From Ctenosaura bakeri (lineage: Eukaryota > Chordata > Lepidosauria > Squamata > Iguanidae), in contig CAOLHI010000356.1 of NCBI GenBank assembly GCA_948474755.1, positions 558,001 through 622,000 of the forward strand: 64,000 bases of DNA, written 5' to 3'. This document shows, in pieces, positions 10,741-23,640 of the stretch (position 1 is its first letter; the number at the start of each line of letters is the position of its first letter). The notes under the pieces are model-generated. The model saw only the letters and a program-made list of their open reading frames with translations. It did no database searches and had not been told where the DNA came from. A program made the position numbers and the translations under genes.

Positions 10741-11845
10741 TTTATGGTATATACAGTATCTGATATCACTGCAATTTCTGTTCTTTTCCCCCTTCCTTTT
10801 TCAGTTCTTTTTATAAGATCAAGTACTTTATTATGCTTTGCATACTGTGGAAGTTTAGTGGACACAAAATTGTTTTACCAATTTTGATCGTTTATCCTGC
10901 AGGGTTTTTTTTTGGGGGGGAGGGGGTCAGTCTTCATAAAAGGAGAGCAAAGAGATTCTGTATAGTTCAGGACCTTGTACCTCTGTTTGTAACAAAAAGT
11001 AAAAATTAAAAAAAAAGTAAATTCACTTTTCTGGAAAAATACACTTTTAATATATTTGACATGACACTTTTATGCCAAGCCAAGGTTATATATGATGCAT
11101 TTTATAGTCCTAATGCAACAAAGTGACTTGAAATCTGTAAAGTGGGGTCTAGTTTTTTACTTTTTGTGAATTCTAAAATATTGTGGAATATCCTGGAAGA
11201 ACCATGAAACAAGCATGATGTATTATGTAATGCAATATACCAAAATGGCTGTATAAGAGAACAACCATATCCTTGATGAAGCCACTGTTCTACCTCTTGG
11301 CAGACTTAGGTATTTCTGCCCTACACCCAGCTGTGTCATCACTGGGGTATAAAATCAGGGCAGAACTCTTCCAGCATCTTCTGGAAGAAAAATCCAGGAA
11401 GTGCTGTTTTGTAACCAACTGACAATTCTGGTTCCATTACTAACGATGCCAGCGTTCCATACTTTTCTTTGTAACTTTGTAACATAGTACTCTGCCCAAA
11501 TAGACTTCTATTGCTTTCAAAACTTGCTTAAAGAGCCTGTGATGAGAGCAAGTTCCATATGTTGAAGCAGCTACTGGCTTTTTCCAGGCAGATTTCAACT
11601 GCTCTCCGTACTTAGAAGGTAACGTTCTGTCACTCTGTCTCTGTGCAGTAATGGAAAGCACTATGGAAGTATTAAGAGCAATGACCTCCTCAGAGTTTAC
11701 TTGCAGTATTCCCACTGTGGCGTATTATCATGGTACCTGGGGATGCTGTTGTTATGTTAGTGTCTCAACAATAAGGCAGTGGGTGGGAAATTTTATTTTA
11801 AAAAAACTTGTAAAAAAATATCTCTGGCCTTAGCATGGGCAAAAG

Positions 11846-12086
11846 GATTTTTATTTTTATTTAATTATTTATTTGTATCTTGCCTCTCCATATGGATCGA
11901 GGCGGCGAACAACTTACAAATAGCATGTACTTCGGAACATTTCTATACATGCCCCCAACAAGCTGAGTACTCATTTTACCGACCTGCGAAAGGATGGAAG
12001 GCTGAGTCAACCTTGGAGCTGGGCAGGATCGAACTCACAACCTTGTGGCTTGCAGTACTGGCATTTAACCACTGCGCCACCAGGGA
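11846..12086 (-). mobile_element. tRNA-derived SINE with L2-like tail
   Basis: Reverse complement starts near CCCTGGTGGCGCAGTGGTTA, has box B GTTCGATCC, the CGCAGGTCGGTAAAATGAG body and a tail ending ACAAATAAATAATTAAAT. Same family as 6047-6262. It abuts another SINE tail at 12087, apparently an insertion into it. Confidence 0.8.
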
Positions 12087-12202
12087 TTGCAATCAGACAC
12101 AGTGGAGTCTGTTCCTACTCTAAGAAAACCCTATTTAATTCATGAGGTTGCCCCAAGTCAATAAGTCACCTGAAGGCACATAGCACATACACACACACAC
12201 TT
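12087..12202 (+). mobile_element. SINE tail (Bov-B-like end) with AC repeat
   Basis: TAAGAAAACCCTATTTAATT, a GTTGCCCCAAGTCAATAAGT block and CTGAAGGCACATAGC followed by an ACACAC run are the 3' half of a Sauria or 5S-type SINE. Its head is not recognisable, being displaced or lost next to the minus-strand SINE at 11846-12086. Confidence 0.6.
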
Positions 12203-12439
12203 CAGCCGCACACACATTACAGCAACAAAAGGAAATCTAAAAGATATGTGACCCTAAAGACTATAGAAATACGCCTGTCTTTGCAGCAACCAATCAGAGC
12301 AGCATAAATGGTCACATTCCTATACAGGTTCCTATCTAAATTTCGCTTGGAATTTTATTGTTGCTGTTGGCTGAGGAGATATGTGGTAGTGCAAAACAAA
12401 ATCTGGCTCTGTGCGTATGGTTAGAAAGTTGGTTTTGCT

Positions 12440-13396
12440 TTAATGTTTTTTAACAATGTATGACTTGGATGAAGGAATAGAGGGCATGCTCATCAAATTT
12501 GCAGATGACACCAAATTGGGAGGGGTTGCTAATACGCCAGAGGACAGGATCAAAATTCAAAATGACCTGGATAGATTGGAGAGCTGGGCCAAGGCTAACA
12601 AAATGAAATTCAACAGAGAGAAGTGTAAGGTCCTACACTTAGGTAGAAAAAAATGGAATACAGAAATATAAGATGGGGGACACGTGGCTGGATAGCAGTA
12701 CATGTGAAAGGGATCTAGGAGTCTTCATAGACCACAAGCTGAACATGAGTCAGCAGTGTGATGCGGCAGCCAAGAAAGCCAATGCAATTCTCAGCTGCAT
12801 CGATAGGAGTATGGTATCTAGATCGAGGGAGGTACTGGTACCACTCTACTCTGCTTTGGTTAGACCCCATCTTGAATACTGTGTCCAGTTCTGGGCACCC
12901 CAATTCAAGAAGGATATTGACAAGCTGGAGCAAGTCCAGAGGAGGGCGACCAAAATGGTGAGAGGCCTGGAAGCCATGCCCTATGAGGATAGACTTAGAG
13001 AGCTGGGTATGTTTAGTCTGCAGAAGAGGAGGTTAAGAGGGGACATGATAGCCATGTTTAAATATTTGAAGGGATGCCACATAGAGGAGGGAGAAGGCTT
13101 GTTTTCTGCTGCTCCAGAGACCAGGACAAGGAGCAATGGATTCAAGCTGCAGGAAAGGAGATTCCACCTGAACCTCAGGAAGAACTTCCTGACAGTCAGG
13201 GCTGTCCGGCAGTGGAATGTGCTGCCTCGGAGTGTAGTGGAGTCTCCTTCCTTGGAGGTTTTTAAGCAGAGGCTTGATGGCCATCTGTCGGGATTGATTT
13301 GAGGGTGTTCCTGCATGGCAGGGGGTTGGACTGGATGGCCTGTGTGGTCTCTTCCAACTCTGAATTTCTATGATTCTGTGATTCTATGATTATATT
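12440..13396 (+). pseudogene. CR1 LINE, 5'-truncated 3' end with one frameshift
   Basis: CR1 ORF2 encodes endonuclease and reverse transcriptase. Here only the end of the RT and the C-terminal region remain: IKFADDTKLGG holds the catalytic FADD (12498-12509), followed by [20 protein letters not shown], then [24 protein letters not shown] and [13 protein letters not shown], to the stop at about 13302. The frame breaks once, consistent with one extra A in the A7 run at 12647-12653; the remaining ~210 codons are open. The 3' UTR (GGTTGGACTGGATGGCC) ends in ATTCTATGATTCTGTGATTC repeats. It is the least decayed LINE in the window. It cannot be autonomous, since the endonuclease and most of the RT are missing. 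Confidence 0.92.
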
Positions 13397-14430
13397 TTTA
13401 TGTTAATAGGACAGATACTGCTTCTGCCTAGAGCATGTAGAATGCATATGTAAATTTTAATAACTGACAGAACAGGTGCCATGCTGATGTTAAACTATGC
13501 GGGAACAATTCCTTTTCTGCAGCAATTACAAAAGGGTACAGATTCTGGTTATATTTCTGTCATAACATTCAGTTACCATGGCAAAACTTCTGTCACGTTG
13601 TGCACACTTTCAGACTTGTCAGGAGAGCGAATAAAAGATATTGTTTAAACAACTGTGTTCAGCAGTCTATAGTTATGTTTCTTCTCAGCATTTTATTTCC
13701 AGAAACAAATAAGAAAAATGCAAGATAAATGTGCTCCACCCAATACAAATCCTGGTGGCTGTGGATATCTCATTAGTGAGAGTCAAAGTTGCTTATCTCT
13801 AGCCTGAAAACATGAGAAATTAGAGAAAAATCTGTAGTGAACTGTGAAAACTTTGACTGGAAGCTATGTAGGCTATGAAAAGCAACCAAAGGCCCTTCCA
13901 AAATGAATTTTCCGCGCTCCTGCTGTTATCTTCTAGCCTAATTAAAGTTTGTGGCAAAATACTGAACCTTTAATTATGCAGTTTTAGCTCTGGTCAACAT
14001 ATACAGCAAAATAAGTTAGTACAGTAGTTTGTACAACTTCAGGCTACAAGTAGAGGTATGTAATTTTTGAATGCTTTTCACCAAGACCTCCATGCAAGGT
14101 TGAAAACAAACAAAACATTGAGCCCACTCTGTTCCCTGTGGTTCTTTTTTTCTGGCTGCAGAGATAACTTTAAAAAAAAAACCCGATAGGATGTGATCTC
14201 ACACATTTAATCAGAAGCAGATCAATGATCTACCTCTTCAGAACTGCCACTTGATTGTTCTGCATGCAGTGTTCAGTCAGTTTTTTGGCTTGCTGCTTCT
14301 TTTGGATACATTGCATTCATAGTGCTTTGCAACAACACACAAGAACAGCATTCTAAATTAGAAATAGCAATACCCTGCTAGTGGGAGAATCCCCTTTGAA
14401 GAGGCAGAGTTTATCATAGAGATCACAGCC

Positions 14431-14447
14431 AAAAAAAAAAAAAAAAA
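14431..14447 (+). repeat. Poly(A) run, 17 bases
   Basis: An uninterrupted A17 tract. No retroposon body is recognisable immediately upstream. Confidence 0.9.
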
Positions 14448-14507
14448 GGGCAATTGTGTCATCAATACCCCTAGAGGACATGGAAGGCAATTTGGGAGGC
14501 AAAACCC

Positions 14508-14536
14508 TGATTGATTGATTGATTGATTGATTGATT
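14508..14536 (+). repeat. (TGAT)n microsatellite
   Basis: Seven near-perfect TGAT units. Confidence 0.95.
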
Positions 14537-16199
14537 AGCATTTTCATGACCCTTTAGGGTCTCTGAGGACAACCAAAACAGCTTTGGGAGGGTTTTGCAT
14601 GCCACCTCCAGGCTGTTCTTTGCCTATCTCTGCACAAGTGGAAATGGAAAAAAGCCAGTCCCTTCTCCTCCTCTGAGCCCCCTTTGTTCCCTGAGTTTGT
14701 GCTTCAGAGTTGGGATTCTCAAGGGAGGAGGGCTGCAGAGAAAGGGAGAATCGCAGACAATTTCCCCTCCCTATTCCAGAGAGATTAGCATTCAGACAGA
14801 GTGTGTTCACATGTGGGCATATACATTGCCCATGTCTAGCATTCCATCTGTTTTCCATGCTGTAGAGTGTCAAAGATGTAGTTGTTCCTGGCTAATATAT
14901 ACTGCTTTCCCTTTTTTTCCACTTTCCCTTTTCCAGTCTCCAGCTCTCCTCAAAACCTCCTTGCAACTCTCAGTCTTTCTGGACCCCCAGGCTCCTTAGT
15001 CCTCAAGGGGAGCTCCTAAGGGCCCGAAAAGACAATATCCGACCACAAAGAATGACATTCTTTATTATATTGTACCTCGTTTGTTGTTTTGTTGCCCATT
15101 TGCCCGAGAGAAGTTTGGAGATTTTAGCACACTGCTTGTTTTTATGCCATCCTGAATAATTTGGGGGCCACACAGAACTTGGGTTTTGCACTGTTCAGGG
15201 TTTGACTTCAGATTGGTTCTGAATAAGGTAAAATGGCATTGTTCCCAACAGAGAAATTTGAAGAGCCCCACTTTTGATCCCTTTCCATTGTGAAAACTAT
15301 CCATTTATCGCTATCTTCTCTTTCCAGTTCTTTCACAAATTGCCGGCCCTTCAGAGAACCCACCTTTTATCTCATGAGTGCCTGGTTCATGGTGGTCTTT
15401 TGAGGGAGGAATTTTGTCAGAGGATTTTGGAAGACCAATATTCTGTGAAATTACAATTTTCTTTCTTTTTGTTCCTTATCGTTTCATCCCCCCCTCACAT
15501 ACACATGCATTTTTTTTTTTGTCACAATGCATTAAAAAAGTTGTTTTTGTCAGTTCTGCAGAACCATTCCCTTTGAAGTGGTGTCACTGAAAGAAACAGT
15601 TTTTAAAACCACTTGTTCAGGTAGGCTTCTTTCAGTTTTTCTGGGCAGAGTAAACTAAGAGACTATTCCAAGGCCACCAAAGTGATGCAAAGCACTTCTG
15701 ATTACATGTCACATGTGACATGGTAGCTGTTGTAGCAAACTGTGAAGGTCAAAAATCTTCCATCATGAAAAGAGCATTGTTTCTCTGAAATGGAATATGT
15801 GCATGTTTGATTCTAAAAATGTGTAGTAATATTGAAGTGATTGTCCTTGTGTTGATCCTTAATGTGGCCAAAATGGGGCTCTGAGAGAAAAGAACAAGCA
15901 TGGTATGTGTCAGGAGAAAATGTAGATAATGATATAAAAGACACTTAGCCTCCTTTTTTTTCTTGTTCTTCTAAGAGCTTCTGTATCAAGTGTGTCCAAT
16001 GGGACATGGGGGGTGGGATGAGGGGAGCAGGGCACAGCAAGCAGTGTACAATTTCCATAAACAGTAGACAGACCTGCAAGCATCCTGTTTACGGCAGGAT
16101 GCTAAGTCGACCTCTGACAGGGTTGGGAGGTAGGAAGAATTGTTTGAACTCCCAAACTATACATTACGAAATTGAATAGGGAGAGGAGTTCTTTCTTTC

Positions 16200-16540
16200 T
16201 CCTAATGTAAGATGCCAATGTCAAAAGTCCAAACTAGATGAAAGAAAATATTTCTTTACATAGCATGTGATTCAACTGTGGAATTCACAGCCACAAAACA
16301 TATAGCTAGACACAACAAGGATTTAAAACATGGATTCGACCAGTTCATGGAGGCTAAAGCTATCATTGGCTGCTAGTCATGAAATATACATTGCCTGCAA
16401 TATCAAGAACAGTAGTAACCAGGAAGCTGCTGTTGCACTCAAGTCCTGCTTGTAGGCTTCCCATTGGCCACTGTAGGGACAGAATGCCAGACTAAGAATG
16501 ACCATCGTTCTGATCTAACAAGGCTCTTCCTACAGTGTCT
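16200..16540 (+). mobile_element. Old CR1/L3-type LINE 3' UTR
   Basis: Recognisable blocks in order: TTCATGGAGGCTAAAGCTAT, TTGGCTGCTAGTCATGA, GAAGCTGCTGTTGCACTCA, GTCCTGCTTGTAGGCTTCCC, and a final TCTGATCTAACAAGGCTCTT. These follow the widespread amniote CR1/L3 3' end. Strongly decayed, so an ancient insertion. Confidence 0.7.
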
Positions 16541-17938
16541 TCAGAAATGGATCTGCCACAGTGTATGTAGGGAAGTGTGGTATACAATTCCAGTGTTGTT
16601 GGTGAGTGAGGATGAGCTGAAAATTCAAGCCACTTGATTACTTTTAGATCCTTTCCTTTCTATTCTTCCCCAACAATTCTCCTCCAGCACCAAAGTGGAT
16701 CAAGCTATGGTGAAATCATTCAGAGGAGACAGGTGGTAACAATGGTAAATGAGGACTTTAGCACTGCTATGCTAGTCCTGTGGGCACTTTAAGTCACAAC
16801 CTTTCTCTGCTTAAGATGCAGTTCTGACAGACCTGTGTCTGAAGATATGGGTCTAGTTTAAGCCAGAGAAGAGACCAGAAAAAAAAAAAAGTGGGAGCCA
16901 AAAGGACACAACATGCTGAAGAGATGCGCTAAAGAGAGGTACATTAAAGTGGTAAGGGTCAGGAAGCATATGATGCAGTAGCTTTGCTGGAACTATGTCT
17001 GTATGGAACTAATAGAGATTTAGAGCACCTCTGGACCATGGACCAATCAGTGTTTGTGTTGTTCGAGGTCATCTTACCACTGCAAGGTGGTGGGGTGTCC
17101 CCCTCTGCTTCAACCATAGGCTGCCAGTGAGTCAGAGGCTGGAAATTTTGTCGCTGTTGATGTCATGAAGATTTTAGTTGCTTGTTATGTTTCCCATATT
17201 TTTTTTCAAATAGCCTTTGTATTAATAAAAGAGTAGCATAAACCTTGAAAAATAACAAACATGGAAACACTATCTTTCCTCAGTTGCATTGGGTATGTGG
17301 ATGCACACTGAGAGAAATTAGACAATATCCACCTCAGTGGAAAACTAGCCTCGAGCCATTATTTATTTTGTGAAAGAACATCAATCTTGTCCAAAATCTG
17401 CTTTGACACTTCTCAGCTTTCTTCACCCTCATACCTGTCATCAACATATACTCTTTCAAGGCATTTTATTGTGTTCTTAACCTTCCCCAAAGAAAAATAC
17501 ACATATCAGTCACTCAAAATAGATCACAGTAATACAAAAATTACAGGGCAGTGAAGTTCGGTTTTGTTCTGTTTCTCTTTTGATAGATTCTTTGATGTGC
17601 TGGTAACAGAAATCCAACAATTCATAAAGGTAGTGGAAGTAGCAGGGCAGAAGAAAGCATTACCATTAGGTTCAAGAAATCTCTTGTCTATAAACTGTTC
17701 AGTAGTTTCCATACATGATCAGTATGAATACTTCATGAGGAGACTCTTCTTGGAATAAAATATGCATAACATCTACAGCAAGTAGATCATCCTGTCCCTA
17801 TCTCCTTGTACCACCCATTGGTCTGTATGCAAAAGAAATACAGAATGGTTTACATTGACAAGAAAAAGAAGTCGATATTGACAGATTAATACTGCAGTTG
17901 TAAATTGATGCTTGTGGTTTGTAAAAAGTAAAATAAGA

Positions 17939-18152
17939 GAGAGCCAACATGGTGTAGTGGTTGAGCATTGGACTTCAACTCTGGAGACTGGGGTTTGAAT
18001 CCCTACTCTGTCATGGAAGCTCACTGAATGACCTTGGGAAAGTCACATTATCTCAGCCTCAGAGGAAGGCAAAGGAAAAATTCTTCTAAACAAATCTTGC
18101 TAAAAACCCCTAAGGGTTGCTGTAGATTTGACTTGGCACACCACCACGACGA
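17939..18152 (+). mobile_element. tRNA-derived SINE, Sauria type, full length
   Basis: GAGAGCCAACATGGTGTAGT head, box-B-like GGTTTGAATCCC, body with TGACCTTGGGAAAGTCAC and CTCAGAGGAAGGCAAAGG, and tail GACTTGGCACACCACCACG. It keeps the AGGAAGGCAAAG segment that the 225-419 copy lacks. Confidence 0.88.
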
Positions 18153-18499
18153 TGTTAGATAAGTCTCATAAAGTTCTTGCTAGTGCAACAACATTTTCCT
18201 GATATTTCAGTTCTCAAAGAGATCCACTGACCATAGGTTTTATCAGTTGTGGCCTTGCTGCTTTACTACTGTAAGGAATATCCATGCTTCTTTAATAAGA
18301 TGCCTCCTTTTGAGAAATTACTTTGGGAAATTTCAGGCAGTTAAAACATGTCGGGACTTACTAGCATTTCATGTGATTTCTACCCACAGGTGGGAGGAAG
18401 GGGCAGTAAGCACTCAGACTTATGGAATCCAAATTTTCTCCATCAGGATACCACTTGATTAGTGGTGGTGGCTTATTTTCTCAGCATTCAAGTTCAATA

Positions 18500-19663
18500 C
18501 AGTATCTCCCCTGTATCTGCAGAAGATACTTTCCCAGACATACTGCTGGTAATGAAAAATGCAGATAGTAGTGAATGCTATTTTTTCAGTGAAATGAACA
18601 GTATAGGCATCGAGACAGCTATACAGCTTGAAGCAGAGGTCCTGAAACTAGACAGAATGTTAGAATCCAAGAGGCAGAAGGCTTTGGAGCCATTATTTGC
18701 AGTCCAAAGCTGGTGTAAAAGTTACCAACAATGTGTGGTCAAAAAACAAGATGGGAACAAAATGTTTTCATTAGTAGCAGCTTCTTCATTGACAGACACA
18801 GCCTCTCCACTCAGTTTTATATTTTTAAGTCCAAACCTGTTCCTACATCTGTGCAACCAACTTCTACTTTCAGTAAGTGCCTACTTGGTAGCAGTTCTTT
18901 GTGGGGGATGCCCTACTGAAGTCTTAGCCTCAGTGTTTTGTGGCACAACACACTGATGTCAGTGGGAATTTCTGCTTATGTCTTCCAGCCACAGATTTAT
19001 TGCCTTCTGCATCTTAAAGCACTTACTATACACTGTCGAGATAACTTTTGCAGTTTGACGTGTGACAGCAAAACTAGCACAGATTTCTTTTTCTTTACAA
19101 TTTAATTCGTACCATGGATCTTAGCAACCTCAGTGTACAATTTATTAAGTCAAGAACTTTTACTTTCTCACTTAAAGAAAGCACTTTACAGTTTCTTCTT
19201 GGCATATCGGGATTTCCAGCATCATCACACTTGTGCTTTTGGGCCATTACAAACAACAGAAGCACTTTACTATACAAGCAGAAACCTTTTACTATATATG
19301 GACAAGCACTTTACTGTACAAGCACAAGCATAAGCATTTTACAGCAGCACACTGTACTCTGATCAGATCACATAACAGAGAGGCCTACTAAGTGATTGAG
19401 TAGCGTACGGCACATGCATACAGTGAGAAAATGTGAGGCATCTTGGATAACGTGAAACAGTGCAAGAGCGCAAGTGAAAGACAAGCCATTTCTGCAGTTT
19501 TTCATTCCCTCCCATTTTCCATGTAACACTGTTATGCATTTCCTTTTATTACTTCAAGTCCTATTTAATTTCTATTAAATTCAAAATAATGTTTTCAAAC
19601 TGCATGGCAGCACAGGTGAGTGAAATCATGCGCACAGGTCACATAGATATGGGGAACGTACTG
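18500..19663 (-). mobile_element. Tigger (pogo-like) DNA transposon, internally deleted, TA target duplication
   Basis: The element is bounded by TA on both sides (18498-18499 and 19664-19665). Its ends CAGTATCTCCCCTGTATCTG and, reversed, CAGTACGTTCCCCATATCTA form the terminal inverted repeat. On the minus strand, from the ATG at 19247, it encodes the start of a TIGD1-like transposase: MAQKHKCDDAGN, then LSLSEKVKVLDLI (the CENP-B-type helix-turn-helix), and, after frameshifts, EVAKIHG, KEICASFA-like and KAINLWLED segments down to about 18965. The catalytic DDE domain is missing: about half of a usual 2.4-kb Tigger is gone. The non-coding blocks between the transposase start and the right end also follow the mammalian Tigger order. 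Confidence 0.85.
18965..19247 (-). pseudogene. Tigger transposase N-terminal remnant (CENP-B HTH)
   Basis: About 90 codons of a TIGD1-like transposase in at least two frames. The DNA-binding helix-turn-helix is recognisable; the DDE catalytic core is deleted, so no active transposase can be made. Confidence 0.8.
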
Positions 19664-19679
19664 TACATCTTATCTTAAT

Positions 19680-20010
19680 TATTTATGTAAATTACATCCC
19701 ATCTTTCTGACAACAATACTAACAATAAGTTTTGAAGCAAATGCAATTGAAAACACAAACAGTTTTAAACACAGGTAAAAACAGGTTGATAAAAAGAAAA
19801 ATATATCCCTTTTCAGTTAGAACATGATGCTAAACACTTTCTAAGTAAAAAGGCTTTCACCTGCTAGTTGAAGGATAGCGGCTACTAGACCTGCCTGTTC
19901 TCCTTCTTGGAGAGTCCCAGGGCCTGAAAGCAGCCTTCTGGTTCTGACCTAAAATGTCTTCAGATTGAGTGACACTGACATTTTAAAACCTGGATAAAAC
20001 TTGTAAAGGA
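19680..20010 (-). mobile_element. Old L2/CR1-like LINE fragment
   Basis: Reverse orientation blocks TTATTTATGTAAATTACATC, CATCTTTCTGACAACAATAC and AGTCCCAGGGCCTGAAAGCA resemble the common lizard LINE 3' region. Low similarity; family not certain. Confidence 0.4.
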
Positions 20011-22560
20011 GAATACTGCCGAGGAAAATATGGTTCTGATCTTCAACAGGCAATTCCATCACTATGCTTCAGTCCTGGAGCTAGCTTAGATATGTCTTTA
20101 TAAGTAACTCCCCTCTCCTGGTACAGATGGTGACAAGAAGACTTAAGAATGGTATTTCTACACTACTTTAAGCCTTGGGTCTTTTGTATTGAGAGTATTA
20201 TAGCTGCCATGGAAGCACTAGGGATTCTCCGAAGCTAGAGAGAGTATAAGAACTTGTAAGAAAGGATCCAGAACCTGCCACCCTGTGATTTTGTGAGCAT
20301 GTCAGATTCTGTAGTCAGTCTGTACAATTGTATAGGGATTTTTCTTCCTCCAGAAAAAGAATATGTTCATATAATGGAAGATATTTTACATGGATCATGG
20401 ATCAGAGTTAGCCATGAGTAAACACAGCCTATTACGATTTTGCTCTTATAATTCTGCCAGGAGATATCTTGTATCCTCTTTCTCTGGGCTTCATATGGCA
20501 AAACAAGTCTGAATAACTTAATCCTTTGGGAAAGTTGCTGAAATTACATTTTGTAAACATATAATTCTCCTTTTATTCCTTGTAGTTGCTGTTCTGCTTT
20601 CTGCCTTTGAGCCTTAGTCTTCTCTATTTAATAGTGCTAGGTAGAATAAAGCAAAATGCATTTTCAGTTTTCCCCTTTGCTCCTTTTAGGAGAATTCTGT
20701 TCACAGAAAGGAGGGGGAAAGCCTCCATTAAATCTGTTTGAATAATAAATGATTGAAGATATACCTCTGGCCCTTTTAACCTCCTGGGATGACTTCTTTC
20801 AGCAGCTCTGCTTCTGCTGTTGTATAAATAATCAAAGCATTATGGAAATGAAAGACCTTTGTGGTATCAAGATCTGCAAATATTTATATGGGAGTCATAT
20901 TTCTATTTATCTTTTTGAATGCCTAGCAAAGACCTGATGAGGTGCTCTTAGGAGGTGAAGTAGAATTTGTTATGGAGTTGTTTAAATTAATGTGGTTGCT
21001 TCAGTCAAATTCTGTAAAGCTACCACTAAGAATTTATGGAGGGTAATGTAACATTCCCCTTTTTGCATTTCATTGGTGAGTGGACAGTGCTTGCTTTTTT
21101 TGTGAATATGCCTTCCCTACATGGCGATGGGGGTGGATGGGAGGGAGGGAAGGTGAAGATGAGGCAGAGAGAGAACAGGACAGGACAGAAAGCATGCTGT
21201 CCCTTACAGTGGGGTGTATGTGTGTGCATGTGTAATAAGCTTTGAAACTGGAGAGAAAGCCTAATAGCAACACTGATGGAATGACCCGTAGCCTCTCACC
21301 ATGTTGCTCTGGGAAATGAACTCTTGGTTGGAGGATCTGAGATGCCATTCTATTCCTGTGATTCCTGGAGAATAAGAGGCAGGGAAGAGGAGAACACATC
21401 ATTTTAAAATATTAAGTACTTTCCGTCTGATTACTTGTTTGCAAGTTATTTTAGTTGTACAGTCCTGTTGTTCACATAGCACAGCCACAGCAGCTTAAGG
21501 GCAGAAAAATGTAGTTCACTACAGCATTGCAACAACTGTGCCATGAAACAAAAGAATGAGAGACAGCTGAATTTCCATAATAAAAAGCAATGCAAAAATC
21601 ATATTTCAAATAGAGCAAGTCAGACTACAGAGAAAGCTTTTAAAGGAAAAAGCCAGATTTTCACGTGGCAATGGAAAATCAGCAGAGAGGGAGTCTGGTG
21701 GTGCGTATTGCTTGGGTGAGATTTCATAGTGCAGATTCCACTTGAGAGAGAGGGAGGAGAGAGAGCAGCCCTGCCTCCTTGCTTCTGTATGAAGCACAGC
21801 ATGAAGAATAGGGCCTCACAGATCTGAAGGCCTGGGGAAATAAATATGGGAGAAGCCATTCCCAAGGTATGCTTACTCAAATATAGGCACTTTTGGATAG
21901 CTGCACTTGACTAAGCATCCATATAAGTGCAGACATGCTTGGTCAAGCATAGATATCCTTGCCCTGTGCTTAACTATACTGTTCTATTTTTTTCTATGAC
22001 CTGGGTGTGTTTATTAGAAAATCAATGCAGGGGACTAGGCAGTTGTCAATGAATCATCGTTTTTGCTGTGCAGTATCCCAGAAAATGGACAGAAACACTA
22101 TCCCAAATGTACAGGAAGGCTGTGTAACATGAAAGCCTATGAAAGGTTCCAAACTTTCCAACTTGCAAAAAAAGAGAAAGGCAACAGTTGTGTAATTCCG
22201 GAAATTAACTTCCTTTTGGATAGAAACAGGTTGTGTTTCCAAGAAAATAATTTCCATAATTTCTGACCTCAATCCACTACAAGGAGCTATGCTTCCCTGT
22301 GCAAATCAGTTATAGTTTGATCGCTATTACAGTGGCAGTTCAAATAGTGGAAAGCATTGTGACAACATGATGAAAGCATTTTCATGGACATGCCTCTAGT
22401 AGTAACTATGAGAGTGGCAGTCTACCTGGCAGGTAGGGGCAGTTCACTGACTCACTGAACTGAAGTATAGACCGGTGGAGCTAAGTCCGTTCTCTGGGAT
22501 GGGGCTACTAAGTCTTAAAGATAACTTGATTATTTTTACTCGTTTATCTTATCTCATATG

Positions 22561-22810
22561 GTGGTGGTTGCAGTGGTGGTGGTGTGTTTTCAAGTCATTT
22601 CCAACTTTGGGCAAACCTGAGGCAACCTTATCATGGGGTTTTCTTGGCAAGATTTCTTCAGAGGGGGTTTGCCTTAGCCTTCTTCTGAGGCTAAAACAGT
22701 GTAACTTTTCCAAGGTCATCCAGTGGGTTTCCATGACTAAGTGGGGATTTGAAACCTGTTCTCCAGAATCATACTCCAACACTCAAACCACTACACCGTG
22801 CTAGCTCTGT
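22561..22810 (-). mobile_element. tRNA-derived SINE, Sauria type, full length
   Basis: Reverse complement: head near AGAGCTAGCACGGTGTAGTG, body with AACCCACTGGATGACCTTGG, GGGGTTTTCTTGGCAAGAT on the plus strand, and tail of degenerate CAAC repeats (plus-strand GTGGTGGTTGCAGTGGTGG). Confidence 0.88.
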
Positions 22811-23364
22811 TTAACAAATACTAATTTAAAAAGAATGTCTTCTCTGTATATAGTGAGAAGGATCTTTATTTTCTTTCAGTAGTAGGCCAGTTCTATACTC
22901 TTCTTTCCCAGTGACGGCCATGAACTAGCTTCTTTGAAACCTGTTGTTAGAATCATGCAAATAGGCATGTGAAAATTCCAAACAGAGAACTGGCTACTAT
23001 ATTTCCAGTGCAGGGGACAAAGTAATTTGTGGTTGCAGAGTGAAAGGGAATTGGCACCCTCCTTGCACTCCCTGCCAACAAAATTATGACAAACAAAACT
23101 CCTCTTGGGGATGCTCACACTAGCCAAATGAATCTTGGACCAAATTGGATCCAGTGACATCGTTAATCTTGTTTCCTTTTCATGACACCCAAAATTGCTT
23201 GAGGCAATGGCAAAGTAGTTTCTGGACTATACTGAAACTAGAAAATGTAAAATTTGTCAAATTTGTAGATCTTTATCTAGATAAACAAAAAAAGAAATAA
23301 ACAGAATGTTATAGGCTATAGGCCACCTGGGGTGCAGAAGTGCATTGGAAAAAATGTTTCAGGC

Positions 23365-23640
23365 AGGATTGAAGTCAGTCACAAACTGAACAGGATGCAT
23401 CAGCAATGTGATGTGGTTGCCCCCCCCCAGAAAATGCTGAATGCATTTTTTGGCTACACCAATAGGATCATAGTTTCCAAGTCATTTAGAAGTAATCACT
23501 TAATTCTCCATTGGTAAGATCTCATCTGGTGGACTTTGGAGCTTTAAGAAAGATATAAACAAACTGGTACAGGTTCAGAAGAGGGCAAGGAAGAGGGCAT
23601 GAAGAACAGCTAAAGAAAATTGGAATATTTGGCCAAGGGA
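23365..23640 (+). mobile_element. Old CR1 LINE ORF2 fragment
   Basis: Translation gives SHKLNRMHQQCDVV and, after a C-run, NAFFGYTNRIIVSKS, aligning with [13 protein letters not shown] and [14 protein letters not shown] of the younger CR1 at 12440. It then continues through an equivalent of the [11 protein letters not shown] block (CTGGTACAGGTTCAGAAGAG). Several frameshifts. Confidence 0.75.

Noticed and set aside
11440..11715. 91-codon minus-strand frame with a second protein-like frame beside it
   Set aside because: It looked like a frameshifted pseudogene (segments SAWKKPVAAS and, in another frame, PELSVGYKTALPGFF), but I cannot name a parent gene. A BLASTX of 11330-11720 would decide.
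17564..17758. Exon-like frame after a pyrimidine tract ending GATAG, with stop overlapping AATAAA
   Set aside because: The peptide (ending YEYFMRRLFLE) is not recognised, the acceptor is weak and the frame length is unremarkable in AT-rich DNA. Spliced reads would be needed.
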